64,000 nucleotides of DNA from Micromussa lordhowensis (taxonomy: Eukaryota; Cnidaria; Anthozoa; Scleractinia; Lobophylliidae), in NCBI GenBank assembly GCA_964020085.1, contig OZ026608.1, positions 19,836,123-19,900,122 on the forward strand, in the 5' to 3' direction. This document shows, in pieces, positions 35,063 through 46,150 of this stretch (the first letter of the stretch is position 1; each line of letters opens with the position of its first letter). The position numbers and the translations under genes were made by a program. A model generated the notes under the pieces. That model worked only from the letters and a program-made list of their open reading frames with translations. It ran no database searches and had not been told where the DNA came from.

Positions 35063-38000
35063 TTATTTGCGATTGAAGGACGCTGAACAGTTTGGACACA
35101 AACTTTCGTCTTGATTCGTTTCTTGTCCGCATGCTTTGCATACTCCTGTGGTATATCCATTGATGACCGGTTTCGCGTCACCGTTAACATTATCTCCATG
35201 CACATCCGGTTCCGGTGCGCAATCTGCTGGCTTGAACGGGTGATTCTGTAACTCGACCGGAAACTGATGAAACGGAAGTCCAAGGCCGTTGGTCTGAGGG
35301 AGCATGTATGACGTCAGAGGCATCAAAGATGGCGGCATGAGATATCTGTATTGTCCGTTGACGTAGTTAAATTTAAAAAGCGGGGGCATGGATCCAGGCG
35401 TCGATACCTGGGCGTGAGGTGGTGGTGGAGGAGGCGCTTGGGCATTATTATCGCTCGGAGGTTGAGCCGGCAATATATTGGACTGACCAAGCATTCCGTT
35501 TGTCAGCGGTCTACTTGCGTTGTACTGCACAATGACTTCTATAGCTTGAAGCACATTACCGCTGCAACCTTTTAACACGTGCTCCAGCACCGCGGACGAT
35601 AGACCGGGGAAAGCCCTTGTGAGAATATCCATGGCAGATGGAGTAGCCGTGGGAAGTGTCAGAGGATTGTCAACGTGGAGTCTCTTGGAGACTGAAGATG
35701 TGCCATTGCTGTAATCACTGTCAGAACTCTCAGGGCTGTTGCTGTTACTAAGATCTCGTCCGCTGCTGCTTTTGCGTTTTAGGAGGCCTGAGTAAAATAA
35801 AGAAAACGTAACAAAAAACGGGTCAGTAATTGAACAACACTTACGGTGTGCTACGTCTGTATGAAAGTGAAACAATAGGCCATTTTCGTATTTTTGATCT
35901 TGGACTGGAACAAGCTTGCAATGGAAGCTCATCCGGGGGATTATCATTAAAATGAGTTTAATGCCCTTTGCCTTTGAAAAGACTCCCCGCCTCAGTTGCA
36001 AGCTATTCCAGTCCAATACCGAGAATTCGAAAATGAGCTATGAATCGTTACCAACTAGAGATTGATTATGGTAAATTCTGACCTCTCAAAAGCAAAACTA
36101 ATTCGGTTACTTTGCTGGAATTTTAATCTTCGCTTCGGATTCCGCTTTATAAGAAGTGGAAAAAGTTTCCTCATGTTAAGCGTCATAGTTGCCATGCAAT
36201 TCAACACGCGTAGACAAACTGCATTACTCACATGTACTCGTTGCGTACCTATTATTGTAAATTGACTTCTTTAATGAAATTGTTCATCATTTGAATCTCT
36301 CCAGTACTCATGTTATCCTCTTACTCGTTCATGTTTGTATTTTCAGGTTATACAATATTTATTGTAGTAGGTCCACATCAGCTCTTTGGCTTCCTAAATT
36401 CAAACATACTTAATCTTTTTTTTCTTTAATATATGCTCTATGCTGGGAGGCAAGTTCCGAAACAAAGCAACTCGCACCAGTCCAGTTTGAAATAAAAAGC
36501 ACGGCTAAAAACTACATGGCAAAAAGGAAATTAAAAACGAAACCCACAACTTGTAGACGTTAATATTTCTAAAAGAACAGTGGCATTTGAAAGAACTTTT
36601 AATTACAAGGCCGGAGTTCTATTTGAACTAACAGCCATTTAATACCAAAGGTTCTGGTCAATCAAGTTAAGTCAGTATCGATAGAACAATTTTCCAACCA
36701 TTTGTGCATGGCTGAAACTGTCTCAGGTGGAGCTCTAATTAGGACAGAAATAACTTTACGACTACTTGGTTTCGTTTCCTTTTGGCGAAAAAAAAAACGT
36801 TTTAGTTGATTTTCATAGGACTGAATAGATCGAATATAGTACTTTATTTTCTAGAAGTTTCAAGCAAGCTTAAAATGTGGAGTTTGATGTTGGATGAAGG
36901 ATGCAGTCGAGCAAACCAAAGCTCACCGCAAATGGTTTATTCCTACCAACTGAACACGGAAAAAGAAACAACGAAATATTTTTGATCAGTAAAAGAACAG
37001 AACTGGATATGTCTTTGAGCTCGAGTAGACCGGGTACATCGGGAAGCAAGACTTAATGTTCCTTAATTTTCGTCCATTCATTCTTTGTTCGTAGATGTTC
37101 TTGACTTTTCAATGGGCGAACGAAGGAAGTACTAATAAACTACAGAATTGTAATGAGACTTAATCTTACCTAGTTTAAAACCACGATGATCTCGCACCAA
37201 TATTCTGTCACAAGAACGATGAAAAGGGATTCCTGGACAGATCGTGTGCATTGCAAGTTTCATTCAGCTTAGCTTGGGTCAATTTCTCACGGATTCGGCG
37301 AACGCAGAGTACACATGTTAATAAAATTTTAATGTAACGCTGCGGAACACCTTGCATCAGTCCCGTATAAAAGTTGAATTGCTATTAAGGTCTATTAATA
37401 GGAACTTGAGGAATGCAGGACTTTTGTTCAATGAATGTGATTCTGCCCAATTACATGATAAAGGGATTTTATAACAATGGTAGCTGATTGCGAGTAAGAA
37501 CAAAATCAGATTAAAAAGTTTTCCGGTTTACAATCCGAAATGGCTTAACCAGCACTTGGAACTTCGCTTCCTGATTTTTATGTTTTACTTCAGTATTACT
37601 GAAAAATTTCCAGCCATTTTTTAGCGGCTGAAAACGCTCGAAGGCAACGAAGCGTGCCTTCAATTAGCGGCTTGCCCCATGTATTGTTCTAATTCTCTTC
37701 TCTCCTTTGCGTTTGTAGCACTCAAGCGCAAACAAAAGACTGGTTTTTCTTTTTTAAGAAACACCGTTCAATTGAAAGGCTGATTACAAGCGAAGGCGGT
37801 ACTGTATGTCTAAAGACGCCAAAACAAGTAAATTGAAATTGAAAAGAAGAACGCTAGATGTGTATTGAAAACACAAATTGAGCAGCTGAAAGAACAAAAA
37901 GGCGATGTCATGTCGCGAAGTAACTGAAGCCATAATGAACAATTTTCTTCCAAAATCCATTTTGCTTTTTATCAGAGTTCTGGTAACAAAGCGATGGAGT

Positions 38001-39857
38001 TTTCAAAACGAAATGACCTCTTTCAAAAGCCGACAAATTATTCGGTACCACAAGAAAGGAAGCCAGATTGAAAATGAAAAAACTGCCGACGTTAGCAAAT
38101 GTGAATTGTTTCACTGTAAGGTGCGAACTCCGGGTAGGCACAGGAACAGAGAAGCTTAATTATTTAATCCATGGGAAAGTTTACACAACGGGAATTAAAA
38201 CTCAAGAAAATTGCTAAGGCTAAGTGAATAAGAATGATAAATTTGACATCTAGAGCTTCTAAAAGGCCTTGAAAATAAAGTTTGTGAATCTATGATTACA
38301 ACGCCTTACGAAGTTGTGAGTACTTTTTCTGACGAACGAACTCGAACACGTAATTATAAGATGCGCGGGTACAATGAATAAAAACGTAACGCCGAAACTG
38401 GGTTTTAATATCATAGTCAGCCCTATGATCTTTTCCAATTATGCAATTCATGTTTTAAATGAGGTTATTTTAAAGGTTAAGAGTTTTAAATCGAGCAACT
38501 TTTCCTCAACTTGTTACAAAATAAAGTCAGTCTGTATTTCAACAGTCGGTATTTTCAAAGATCTATTTGCCGAGTCGTACATTTCAAAGACTTTATATAT
38601 TATTTTATTTCTTCGAAGATATTAGCATAATTAGTTGCTATCTGTAATTCGAAGTCAAATAAAGGTTCTTACTTACTTACCCAAATTTGTATCATTTTGG
38701 ATCAAGTAAAGAAGGCTGAATCTCAACCCTGAGTAATATACATTGTTATTAGCTTATACATGAAAAATTTGGTAACCTCAGGTCTAGCAGAGAGTGTCGG
38801 AATTTCATTGTGTATATGAGTAGCATTCTTTTCTTCATCCTGGATATTTCAATTGTTAAAACAAAGGGATCCGTTAAAATCATTGCAATCTCAGAGTTGC
38901 CATGAAACGTGCAGCGGAAGTTTATTGCAAAACCAAAATGGCGACTTCCTTAACAAAAGCGCTGCTTTCGAATCCGAGTTTTCTTTTATTCGTTTGGAAA
39001 TTTTATCCTTTGCACTAACAAAATATGTCTTGGAAGGAACTCTGAAATGCGCGCAAGCGTAGGATAAATTATCAAAAATGGAGTACCAAGTAATTTGACG
39101 AATGACGCTATTTTGTGAATAGCGACATTGGAAAAGCGAACAACAAAATCTTTTACAAACGAAATTGCGAGATTATCATAGTTAATTATAAACGAGTTCT
39201 TTTGTTCCTGAACTTAGACGTTGTCTTTTTAAAGGTAAGGATACCAAAGTCATTTTAAGATGAAGAAAACTCTGAGGTTACGATACGCAACATAAAATCT
39301 ATCGAACATCGAACGGTATTTCCGCTGCTATGATAGTGAAAACCTGACTCAGAACTTTTGAAGCTGAGCTTCAACTGCAAAATAGAACTATTCTTGAAGC
39401 ACAGCTAACTCCTGCAGCAGCGAAAGTGAATTAACTCTGAGAAATTCATAGGAATGTACTTTGCACGACAACAAAATGTAACAACGACTGATGTTTTACG
39501 AACGAGGACTCCACACTTACCGGTTTCTCGATGGTCATCTCCGCCATTCATCCACCCGTTTATTAAACTCGCTTCCATCTGCTCCAGATCCGAAGTATTG
39601 ACTATCATGTCACCTTCATTTCCCTTCTGTTGTCGAAACAGCGCAATTCTGGCGGCAGTCAGACGCTGTCTTTCTGCCACGGTTCTGCAATCCACACATG
39701 CACAGTCTTTAAATCGACACTGGTGTTTGTGCCCGCGAAGCTCGGACAAAATACCGTGGTTTCTACAGCGCGTGCATTTTGGATTGCGATTTGAAGCTGC
39801 CGTTTTGATATCCACTTGGCTTTCCTTGTTTTCATCTTTAATGTCGAGTTGATGCAT
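35063..39857 (-). CDS. DMRT transcription factor with DM and DMA domains
   Basis: Two exons: 39857-39521 (ATG at 39857, donor accg|gtaagt) and 35787-35063 (acceptor ttttactcag, stop TAA). The split codon G|GC joins HRET to GLLKRK, giving 353 residues. The DM DNA-binding domain (about residues 25-75) has every zinc ligand in the standard spacing: C28, C31, H34, H43, C47, C52, C54, C57, then AERQR. A DMA motif (about 163-200, DILTRAFPGLSSAVLEHVLK) follows a Ser/Asn-rich linker. Next is a Pro-rich stretch (PPPPPPH), and a C-terminal CKACG...CPNC pair looks like a small zinc ribbon. DM+DMA proteins are nuclear regulators, often linked to sexual or neural development in animals. The role here is not shown by sequence. 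The 3.7-kb intron holds a foldback element. Confidence 0.95.
35875..36042. mobile_element. 168-bp foldback element in the DMRT intron
   Basis: ataggccattttcgtat at left pairs with attcgaaaatgagctat at right. Inside, ttggactggaacaagcttgc pairs with gcaagctattccagtccaa. It ends about 90 bases before the DMRT exon 2 acceptor. The first in-frame ATG upstream of that exon comes from this element and is not a start. Confidence 0.85.
36043..39520. other. DMRT intron, remaining part
   Basis: No further exon, RNA gene or clear repeat was recognised. It is AT-rich with scattered short frames. Confidence 0.5.
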
Positions 39858-40204
39858 TTCTTGTCCGTTTCACCGACGCTAACCTCGATCACGAACAAGC
39901 GCGCTGATTTTCAAGCGGGCAAGATTAAAATCCACTCTCACGTGGCCTGAATTTTAATTTAAATACCCAAGGGAGCTTTTGACGTGTAAATCTCACAAGT
40001 TTGTATTGTTCAAAGATGTTCGCACTTTGGCGCCACAGAATTATTAGCATTTATTTAAAGGACTCTCACAAGACGTGATTTGTGCATCGAAACAAAAGAT
40101 GCTATGACAAGGAACTATATCTTTGCTTCTATGATGATTGAATTACACGAAACTCGTCGGTTTATCAAATTCTTTTGCCTACCAACCCTTACTTCTCCAG
40201 TTCA

Positions 40205-40330
40205 CGTTCATTTTCAGAGAAAATAAGGCTCCGTTTTCGAATTCCTCCGGCGTGGTGTGGACAGGACGTCAGTTCATGTGGCCGCGTCACTGAAAACGCG
40301 CTTAACTCGAGTATGGTCCCAAGTGCAAAT
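40205..40330. repeat. Fragment of the 'cctccggcgtag' foldback family
   Basis: ggctccgttttcgaattcctccggcgtggtgtggac resembles one arm of the element at 48141-48470, where gtccacactacgtcggaggaattt and aagctgcgttttcagattcctcc occur. Only one arm is clear here. Confidence 0.5.
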
Positions 40331-40931
40331 TATCTCACGTCCTATAAATTTTCCGTCATTTGATTGCAGAGTGTATCTTGAACATTGCAGGTTCTCGGAT
40401 AGCAGGGAACAAGTTTTAAAACAAGAGGTTGAAAACGCAAGGGTAAAAAGCGCAAAAAAGGGGAAAGGAGAGAAGACAATCAAACCTGAACTATTTTCGT
40501 TCCAAAATAACACCAAAAACATCCAGATAATCTAATATTCAATCATACAAGTCTGGCTTTCGTTTAGCTTTCGTTATAGCCGGCTGCTAAGCTATCAAGA
40601 GTTTTTCCAGTGTTTAATGGGTGTTTTCTGAGCAGTATGTCTGCAGACCTTCTATTTTGTCGCAAGTTTGCCGAGTTCGCGAGCTTAGCAAAATATTAAT
40701 CCGGCGCGTGGAATATGAACGAACCAAACCTCAACAGGGTGGTGGGCGTTGGGGACTCATTCGACATAAAAAAAAAACGCAGAAAAAAATTCTGTGGATA
40801 GACTATCCAGAGAGTTGAAGAATCCGTGATAACATTTTTATTCCAATCTTTATTTGGTACCTAACCCTGAACTCGGAGTATTTTATTGTCATTTGAATTG
40901 TTAGCCTGTTATTTTGCATCACCTCACTGAG

Positions 40932-41379
40932 TAAAGCCTGGTACACACGAGCAATTTTTATGTGACAATTTTTATGTAACAATATATTTGATTATGTACA
41001 TGGCACAGCAAATATTTGCCAACAGTTCAAAGTTTAGTACGCCAGTAATGAATTTGGACAGCAGAAAAACGCAGAAACGAGGCGGGGCTGCTTAGCCGCC
41101 ACCTCCTAGTCGCTCCCGAGAAATATGGCGCTCACGAACTGATATTTACCACATTTTATGTGACGAATCGTCTACACAACTGATTTTTCGTATGACACAG
41201 CTTCTATATGTCACATAAAAGCTAACACGCCAGCTTCTCAGCAAATATATGTATCACAAATGAATTCCCCAGTTTTCCTCGTCTACATGAGCAAATAAGA
41301 ATTGTCACACAAAAGTTGTCACACAAATGTTGTCACACAGAAATTGTCACGCAAAAATTGCTCAGGTAGACCAGGTTTA
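40932..41379. mobile_element. ~448-bp MITE with tgtcacat-rich interior
   Basis: The ends taaagcctggtacacacgag and caatttttatgtgacaa pair with ttgtcacgcaaaaattg and ctcaggtagaccaggttta. The interior is full of variants of tgtcacacaa. No frame of note. Confidence 0.82.
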
Positions 41380-41573
41380 ACACGTGGTATGAGCTTCCTC
41401 GTTAATAACAATAATTATTAAAAACTAGATCATTGGATAATGCAGTTCGAGAGTTTTCATTGGCTTAGCCATCATGGTATATGAGCCATTATACGATGAT
41501 CTACAAAAATGGTGAGCGTATGCGTTATTTTTTGGGTCTTTTTATTTCTTATTGTAGTCTAGTTTTTTATATT

Positions 41574-41606
<33 letters not shown>

Positions 41607-41857
41607 TCGCGCTTGTTGGATATCATGATTATAGCCAACTCGGCGCTACGCGCAACGCGCGCTCATGGAATAATTGTTAAGTATCCTCTACCGGCGACTG
41701 TACATGTCTCTCTCGTTTTGCCTGAACATTCCGACACTGGGAAAAGATAATCACTCACAATACCACATAACTTCATTAAGAAATTTTATTTCCACAGACA
41801 TATGTATAAAGCCTAAGTAAAGTGAATTTCTAGATTTTAAGTTCAACAAGCTCATCT

Positions 41858-42156
41858 TGACATAGCTTTTTCATGCATCTGACCTGTTATTGATCATGAA
41901 TTTCGTCATAACATTGTTAAAGTACCTGTGGATACGCAAACTACTTTGACAATGTTATGACGAAATTCATTGTCATTAACACAACAGACGCATGAAAAAC
42001 TGACGTCAATTTGTTTTTTACGATAACAAATTGTCAAATTGTCAGCTCTCGCTCGTTGACACATCGTATAAATTAAAAGTTAATGTGTCTGTCCGGTTAT
42101 TGACAATGAAAATTAGCCAATGAGCGCGCGAGAATTTCTGCTGTTATCGTAAAAAT
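41858..42156. mobile_element. ~300-bp foldback element, 'tcacattgtcaaagtag' family, copy 2
   Basis: Same organisation as 17815-18136: a hairpin with ctactttgacaatgttatgacg, then tttgttttttacgataacaaa and finally gcgcgcgagaatttctgc. It is more diverged than copies 1 and 3. Confidence 0.82.
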
Positions 42157-42652
42157 ACAAATCGAGTAAGTTGTACTCCAATTGGTTTCTGACCTCATTT
42201 AAAATCCCTCAAGACTACCGCCTTAGCGTCCTCGAATTCTTTGGCGCTCAAAGCTCCACACTCTTTAAGGTCATGAAGCTCTTTTATTTGCTTCAGGATC
42301 TGTGTTCTTGCCTCCGTTGTAGCCTGCGACTGGAAGAAATGTGTATTCAGACAGGAACGTAAAATGCCTCTCCCCCGCCCCCTACCCCATAGGCTCTATT
42401 TCCAGCCGCTGTTCGGGAAACGAGCCCGCACTCCTTCCCCGATGACCTGACGCGAGACAGCGGCAGAAATCGAGCATACACACTCTCTTGTTTAATTTCA
42501 TTGAGATTAATTTTCAATTATTGAAATTGCCAAAAAAATTAGAGCAAACAACACACGTATAGAGTAAGGTAAGCCATTTTTGTTGATAATTTTCACTTCT
42601 AACTACGTCCAAAGATATCTTGTAGAAAATCCCATATAAACCCTTATCTGAT

Positions 42653-42830
42653 AGACCATTTCCTAGTTGTCTTGTGTCGAAACGAGTCTTGGTGCGAAAC
42701 CATTCATATGAAAATGAGTTTCCTCTACAAGTTTATTTTCATGTAAATCAAACTCATTTTCATATGAAAGGTTTTGTACGAGGACTCGTTATCAAACAGA
42801 GGCACAAGGTAAAATTCGATGCCATATTGT
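42653..42830. mobile_element. Foldback element, 'cgaaacgagtcttggtgcg' family, copy 1
   Basis: cgaaacgagtcttggtgcga and cgtacaaaacctttc / tacgaggactcgttatcaaac form the arms, with cattcatatgaaaatgagttt paired with aaactcattttcatatgaaa inside. A related copy is at 47368-47530. Confidence 0.75.
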
Positions 42831-42903
42831 GCATGTTACTTCATAGAGAGAGTTTGGGTTGCCTGTGATTCTACAGATTCAGTTTCACAGCACCGGCTTG
42901 AAC

Positions 42904-43707
42904 TCATTCCTCTTGTAGAAGTCTTCCTTCATTCTGCTTTATAAAATACGCCATATACACCGGAAATATAGACAATAAAACGTACAGTTCTTCATGAAGA
43001 CAACTTGTTCGGCACAAGTGGTTCGCCAACGATATTCCATCATCGCCGTTGAAATATAAAATTCCATCAATAACAATTATTCCATAGAGTATAAACAACG
43101 AAACGGCAATATTTGAACAGAGGAGAGCACATCTTTTTGAGCACTTTCTCCCGCGTTCCACAACTGTCATTCGGCTGAACATGTAGGTACGAAAACCAAG
43201 ATACCACGAGCCGAAGAAAATGACGGCAGTCGGAGCGTAAAATGCTGTTACTTCACTCTTCAGAATAGCGGCTACATCTTCTGTATAAGCAAGCTGTGGG
43301 CTGAAGCAGTTATCACTTAGTCCACAAAGTTCATATCTACGCCCGTGAAACACCAGCAAGATGGACGAAATTAAAGCAAAAATGACGACATTTCGTTTAG
43401 AGTTGAGACGTTTTTGCATAGGCCTACCCAAAGCTGTTGAAAACACCAGTGCTGCCAGCAAATAAACCGACAGAAACGAGAAACTCGTCGCCAAAACGGT
43501 CCAAAAATGTTGCCTCGTAATCTCAACTGCCGCGTGTGTTATGATATTCCAAGTGTTCAGGAATAATTGCAGTAAAATAATCTTGTCCAATCTTCCCGGC
43601 GAAGACCAAGAATTGTAAACCCAGAAAAATAGAAATGCATTGTTAAGAAGGCCACAGGCATAAAGTAGAAAAACTACAGAAGTCATCCAATGCTTTTGCC
43701 ACAGCAT
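42904..43707 (-). CDS. Divergent seven-helix membrane protein, GPCR-like
   Basis: An intact frame ends TGA at 42904. The first ATG is at 43707, giving 267 residues. The frame continues open to about 43810 without another ATG, so a 5' exon may exist. Seven hydrophobic stretches can be drawn: SVVFLLYACGLLNNAFLFFW, IILLQLFLNTWNIITHA, TVLATSFSFLSVYLLAAL, VVIFALISSILLVF, FYAPTAVIFFGSWYLGF, SLFILYGIIVIDGILYF and LYVLLSIFPVYMAYF. The Asn in TM1 and the FPVY.AYF in TM7 recall class A receptors, but there is no DRY and no NPxxY. The loop between TM4 and TM5 has two Cys. Most likely an orphan receptor; family placement is uncertain. Confidence 0.6.
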   Translation of the reverse strand: MLWQKHWMTSVVFLLYACGLLNNAFLFFWVYNSWSSPGRLDKIILLQLFLNTWNIITHAAVEITRQHFWTVLATSFSFLSVYLLAALVFSTALGRPMQKRLNSKRNVVIFALISSILLVFHGRRYELCGLSDNCFSPQLAYTEDVAAILKSEVTAFYAPTAVIFFGSWYLGFRTYMFSRMTVVERGRKCSKRCALLCSNIAVSLFILYGIIVIDGILYFNGDDGISLANHLCRTSCLHEELYVLLSIFPVYMAYFIKQNEGRLLQEE

Positions 43708-43932
43708 GCACTGTCTTTTTAAAAACCACGTGGTGTTATTAAAAAGCGTGTTGAAATTGCATATTGCGCCTTTGAGAAACCGAAACAATATCTTCTCACT
43801 AACTGATCACGGATAGATTTATGGAGTACCAAAGTGTTATCGTCACGTTACCAAGGAAGAACTTTCTTTGGTTCTAAACAAAACAGCAATATGGCGTCTA
43901 TTTTCGAATAACGTAACTTAGGAAAGGGAAAA

Positions 43933-44366
43933 ATGGTTCAGTGTTTTGCACCAGACTGTAATCATCAATCAGAAAGGGAGAAATGTAATTTTTTTAGATT
44001 TCTGAAGGACTCTAGTGAGTTGAATCGGTGGAAAAAGCTCTTAAGGTAAGTATATTTTGGGATTCTCTTCACGTCAGGTTGTGGCGTGACGACCGTGATT
44101 GAAGAAGGATTATTGTTCCTAAGGGTCATCAGTTATTCTTGAAATAGCTTTTTTATGTCTATTAATATTCATTTGAAATGACTTGGTTTTAGACGAGAAG
44201 ACCGAAGTCCGTCGGAAGCAGTTCTCGAGTTTGTAGCTGCTTTTTTGGTGATGAGCTAAAAGTAAATGGCCCTGAAAAGGTATTTTCAAATACTGAAACA
44301 CGTACACCAAAACTAGCTAAAACGAAAAAGTCAAAAAATCAAAATCAAAATTTCATTTCGCTTTGA
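43933..44366 (+). pseudogene. THAP zinc-finger domain, probably frameshifted
   Basis: Exon 43933-44045 reads MVQCFAPDCNHQSEREKCNF then FRFLKDSSELNRWKKLL and ends at a good donor (ttaag|gtaagt). This is the start of a C2CH THAP domain. After the acceptor tggttttag (44192), REDRSPSE follows in the spliced frame. The expected continuation RVCSCFFGDELKVNGPEKVF (44226-44285) is one frame over, and the histidine of CSxHF is Phe. A one-base indel near 44215 plus loss of a zinc ligand suggest a decaying gene. THAP domains occur in DNA-binding factors and in P-element-like transposases. The start lies about 130 bases from the open frame of the divergent seven-helix gene. Confidence 0.7.
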
Positions 44367-45165
44367 AAAATGAATAGTTTTAAAATTAACAATTAGATAT
44401 TTAAAATAAGGACAACTTTCGAATTTATGTTGTTGATTGAACCATGCCATGGGAATTATGCAAGTTTAATTGAATCAAAAATCTAATATTTTTTGTTACA
44501 TACATGTTCATCTCATCGTGTTTCTATATCGAAAATATTTACTTATTAAGGCACAGTGTGCTCTAAAACATATCTCATTTCCTTTATTGAAAAATTGCGA
44601 TTTCTAATAAAATTTTCAACAATGCGATCATAGCATTGATTAAACGATATTATTAAAACGTTGTATAAAATAACACGAATCTATAGATACCGTTACAAGG
44701 GATAAAATCCAAGTTTATCACGAAATGAATGTACTTGTCTAATCATCAAATACCTTTTAAAATAATGATAAAAATTTATTTTTCCGTTTTCTATGATAAA
44801 AAGAAATCTTTCAGAGAAATGCTATTGAAATTCTCCCTTTAGTTATTACTTATAACAGTAAGAAATATTTATGAACTAGTTTTCTACCGTTACTTGTTTG
44901 TTTTTGTTGTTGTGGTTGTTTTGTTAAAAAAATCAGTTTAGAAATATTACGGGTTTTACTTTGGCCCTTAATCAACCTATTTGCTCTGTACAGGTTATTT
45001 AGAAACATTTTTTTATTACCTTCATACTTTGCAAATTCATAAGGCAAAAACTGCAATCTCACTCTGCAATGAGCAAACATACAAACATGTATTACAACCA
45101 ATTACTTTATCGATGGTCTGTCTTCCCGTTCTCTCGTTTTGATTTGATTTTCGTTAGGTTGTATT
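44367..45165. other. AT-rich non-coding stretch
   Basis: No exon, RNA gene or repeat recognised between the THAP remnant and the foldback element at 45.17 kb. Confidence 0.5.
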
Positions 45166-45205
45166 TAAGTAATAGAACACTTTTTCCGTGTTTATATAGC
45201 CTCAT

Positions 45206-45242
45206 GAAATTACGTAAATTCTAGGAGACACGTAGACTCGGA

Positions 45243-45273
<31 letters not shown>

Positions 45274-45404
45274 CACGACCCTCCGTGATCTAGTCGGATG
45301 CTCTACCACTGAGCTACTGGAGACTCTGTGGTGAGCAAGGGTGAAATTGTGGGTATTGACTGGAACCGCATCGCGCGGCTACACGTGTTGTTGTTATTTC
45401 TCTG
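45206..45404. mobile_element. Inserted SINE-like unit with 14-bp target duplication
   Basis: TTATATAGCCTCAT occurs at 45192-45205 and again at 45405-45418, exactly flanking this 199-base segment. The segment contains the tRNA-like sequence on the minus strand and ends gttgttgttatttctctg on the plus strand. Orientation of the element as a whole is uncertain, because the tRNA part is central. Confidence 0.75.
45252..45324 (-). pseudogene. tRNA-like sequence (probable SINE part, not a working tRNA)
   Basis: The minus strand has a perfect box A (tagctcagtgg) and box B (ggttcaaatcc). It has a complete D arm (gctc/gagc) and T arm (gtggg/cccat), and an acceptor stem with one mismatch and a wobble. 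The anticodon stem has a mismatch and the loop ctagatc is abnormal. It resembles a threonine-type body, but this is by eye. Confidence 0.55.
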
Positions 45405-46020
45405 TTATATAGCCTCATCGGCTAAACACGAGGAAGGTTGGGAGAATTCGAGACAGTTATGCACGAGACGTAGTCTCGGGTTTGCATAACTTTCGAGAAT
45501 TCTCCCAACCCTCCGAGTGCTTAGACGAGGCTATATAAACACGGAAAAAGTGCTCTATTGCTTTTATAAAAGAATTCCCAAAAATACGCGCGAATCTAAA
45601 ACGTCACAACCATGTTTACATACTCTCATCTAAACACACCTATCGACCAATGAGAGCGCGCGTAGTGGCTCAATTATTTTATAAATATCTTTTTAAAACT
45701 GTTACATCATACTGATTGGTTTGATTGTTTGATAGGTTGTAATTATATTTCAAAAGTAGAAACATATTGATTTGATTTTCGATACGTTGTGTTTATTTTT
45801 TTTTTAATTATTAGCCTATTATTTGAATGTTCCCGGATTCTGACAGACCCGCAGAACCTACAAGTTGTACTAGTAAACTCCTTACGGTTTTTGTTTCGAT
45901 TATTAACATGTACAATTTACAAACACCTCGGTTTCGTCACAGAAGTCATATTAGGGAGCTCAAGCAAACCACGACGGCTATGGCAACGAAAACGTCACCA
46001 AACAAAAGGTTTAATGGGCA

Positions 46021-46150
46021 GGCCCGGGTTGTTCGGAAGGTGGATAACGCTATATCCACCGGATATATCACTGTTTTGTCAACACTCACCCGCTGGATAG
46101 CGATTTATCCGGTGGATATAGCGTTATCCAGCCTTTGAACAAACGGGGCC
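46021..46150. mobile_element. 130-bp palindromic MITE
   Basis: ggcccgggttgttcggaagg, then tggataacgctatatccacc at the left pair with ggtggatatagcgttatcca, then gcctttgaacaaacggggcc at the right. The arms are about 45 bases. Confidence 0.88.

Larger units (their letters stand above)
45166..45566. mobile_element. Foldback element split by an inserted tRNA-like unit
   Basis: The outer arms tagaacactttttccgtgtt (45170) and aacacggaaaaagtgctcta (ending near 45560) pair. The inner arms ggttgggagaattcgaga and tttcgagaattctcccaacc pair around gcatgagacg-like DNA. A related, degraded copy lies at about 45.75-45.86 kb offset, at 55775-55860. Confidence 0.8.

Noticed and set aside
35788..36016. Upstream extension of DMRT exon 2 starting MDWNSLQLRRG
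   Set aside because: It comes from a foldback element in the intron. The splice acceptor at 35788-35790 and phase match to the DM exon define the true exon.
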